From Pyrocephalus nanus (lineage: Eukaryota > Chordata > Aves > Passeriformes > Tyrannidae), in contig CM076270.1 of NCBI GenBank assembly GCA_038380795.1, forward strand, positions 19,360,001-19,424,000: a stretch of 64,000 nt of DNA. The letters run 5' to 3'. Shown piece by piece: positions 63,976-64,000 of this stretch. Made by a program: the position numbers and the translations under genes. Each line of letters begins with the position of its first letter. The stretch's first letter is position 1. Under the pieces are notes generated by a model. It did no database searches. It was not told the origin of the DNA and saw only the letters and a list, made by a program, of their open reading frames with translations.

Positions 63976-64000
63976 CTTTGAGGGATGAGCACCACTCATT

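Larger units (their letters stand above)
1941..64000 (+). other. CLSTN2: 5' part of the very large CLSTN2 intron 2
   Basis: From the gtaggaat donor at 1941 to the window end no further CLSTN2 exon is visible. The next exon should complete a Gly codon and continue about EICAFKIHGQ; I looked for this on the plus strand and did not find it. The sequence is mostly AT-rich and unique, with few repeats, as in long introns of bird neuronal genes. It holds the repeats and candidate antisense exons listed separately. The intron continues past the window. Confidence 0.85.

Noticed and set aside
1..64000. tRNA, rRNA, CRISPR, bacterial operon or intact virus
   Set aside because: Nothing by eye resembles tRNA A/B boxes in a cloverleaf, rRNA, regularly spaced direct repeats, bacterial gene spacing or retroviral gene sets. 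The window is vertebrate intron.

Overview
The window looks like bird nuclear DNA, mostly the interior of one very large intron. Three things support this. There is one clear vertebrate coding exon with canonical splice sites. The only recognisable interspersed repeats are old CR1 LINE fragments, some ending in the CR1-type ATTCTRTG octamer tail. The rest is AT-rich, single-copy, low-density DNA without the SINE and L1 load of a mammal. A passerine or another neognath bird is likely, but the sequence does not fix the species.

The one secure gene feature is a 123-base exon at 1818-1940 on the plus strand. It encodes the N-terminal residues of mature calsyntenin-2 (CLSTN2), a postsynaptic cadherin-superfamily membrane protein. 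Positions 1-1817 are the end of the preceding intron. Everything from 1941 to the window end is the 5' part of the following intron. I could not find the next CLSTN2 exon (expected to begin around EICAFKIHG), so this intron is at least about 62 kb long.

Layout: CLSTN2 exon at 1.8 kb; a GC-richer patch at 5.2-5.7 kb; CR1 remnants at 7.1-7.5, 12.3-12.5, 13.03, 21.5-21.9, 32.9 and 41.7-42.0 kb (the last keeps part of a reverse-transcriptase reading frame); a GC-rich, CpG-poor patch at 33.4-34.1 kb with a 24-bp duplication; scattered homopolymers and simple repeats; an AT-only island at 53.3 kb; and an A/C-rich microsatellite at the right edge. Long stretches between these are AT-rich intron with no gene that I can support.

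The most interesting unexplained signal is on the minus strand at 17.2-17.7 kb. A 212-base open segment with a protein-like translation is flanked by plausible acceptor and donor sites, and is followed by a phase-compatible short segment ending in a stop. If real, it would be a gene, or a relic of one, nested antisense inside the CLSTN2 intron. A weaker two-exon chain of the same kind lies at 58.1-58.4 kb. Other items worth a look are a perfect 20-bp palindrome, a dimer of a palindromic 12-mer, an AATAAA signal followed by an A19 tract resembling a retrocopied mRNA 3' end, and two short tandem duplications. I see no previously undescribed defence, mobile or regulatory system, and most open reading frames here are chance.
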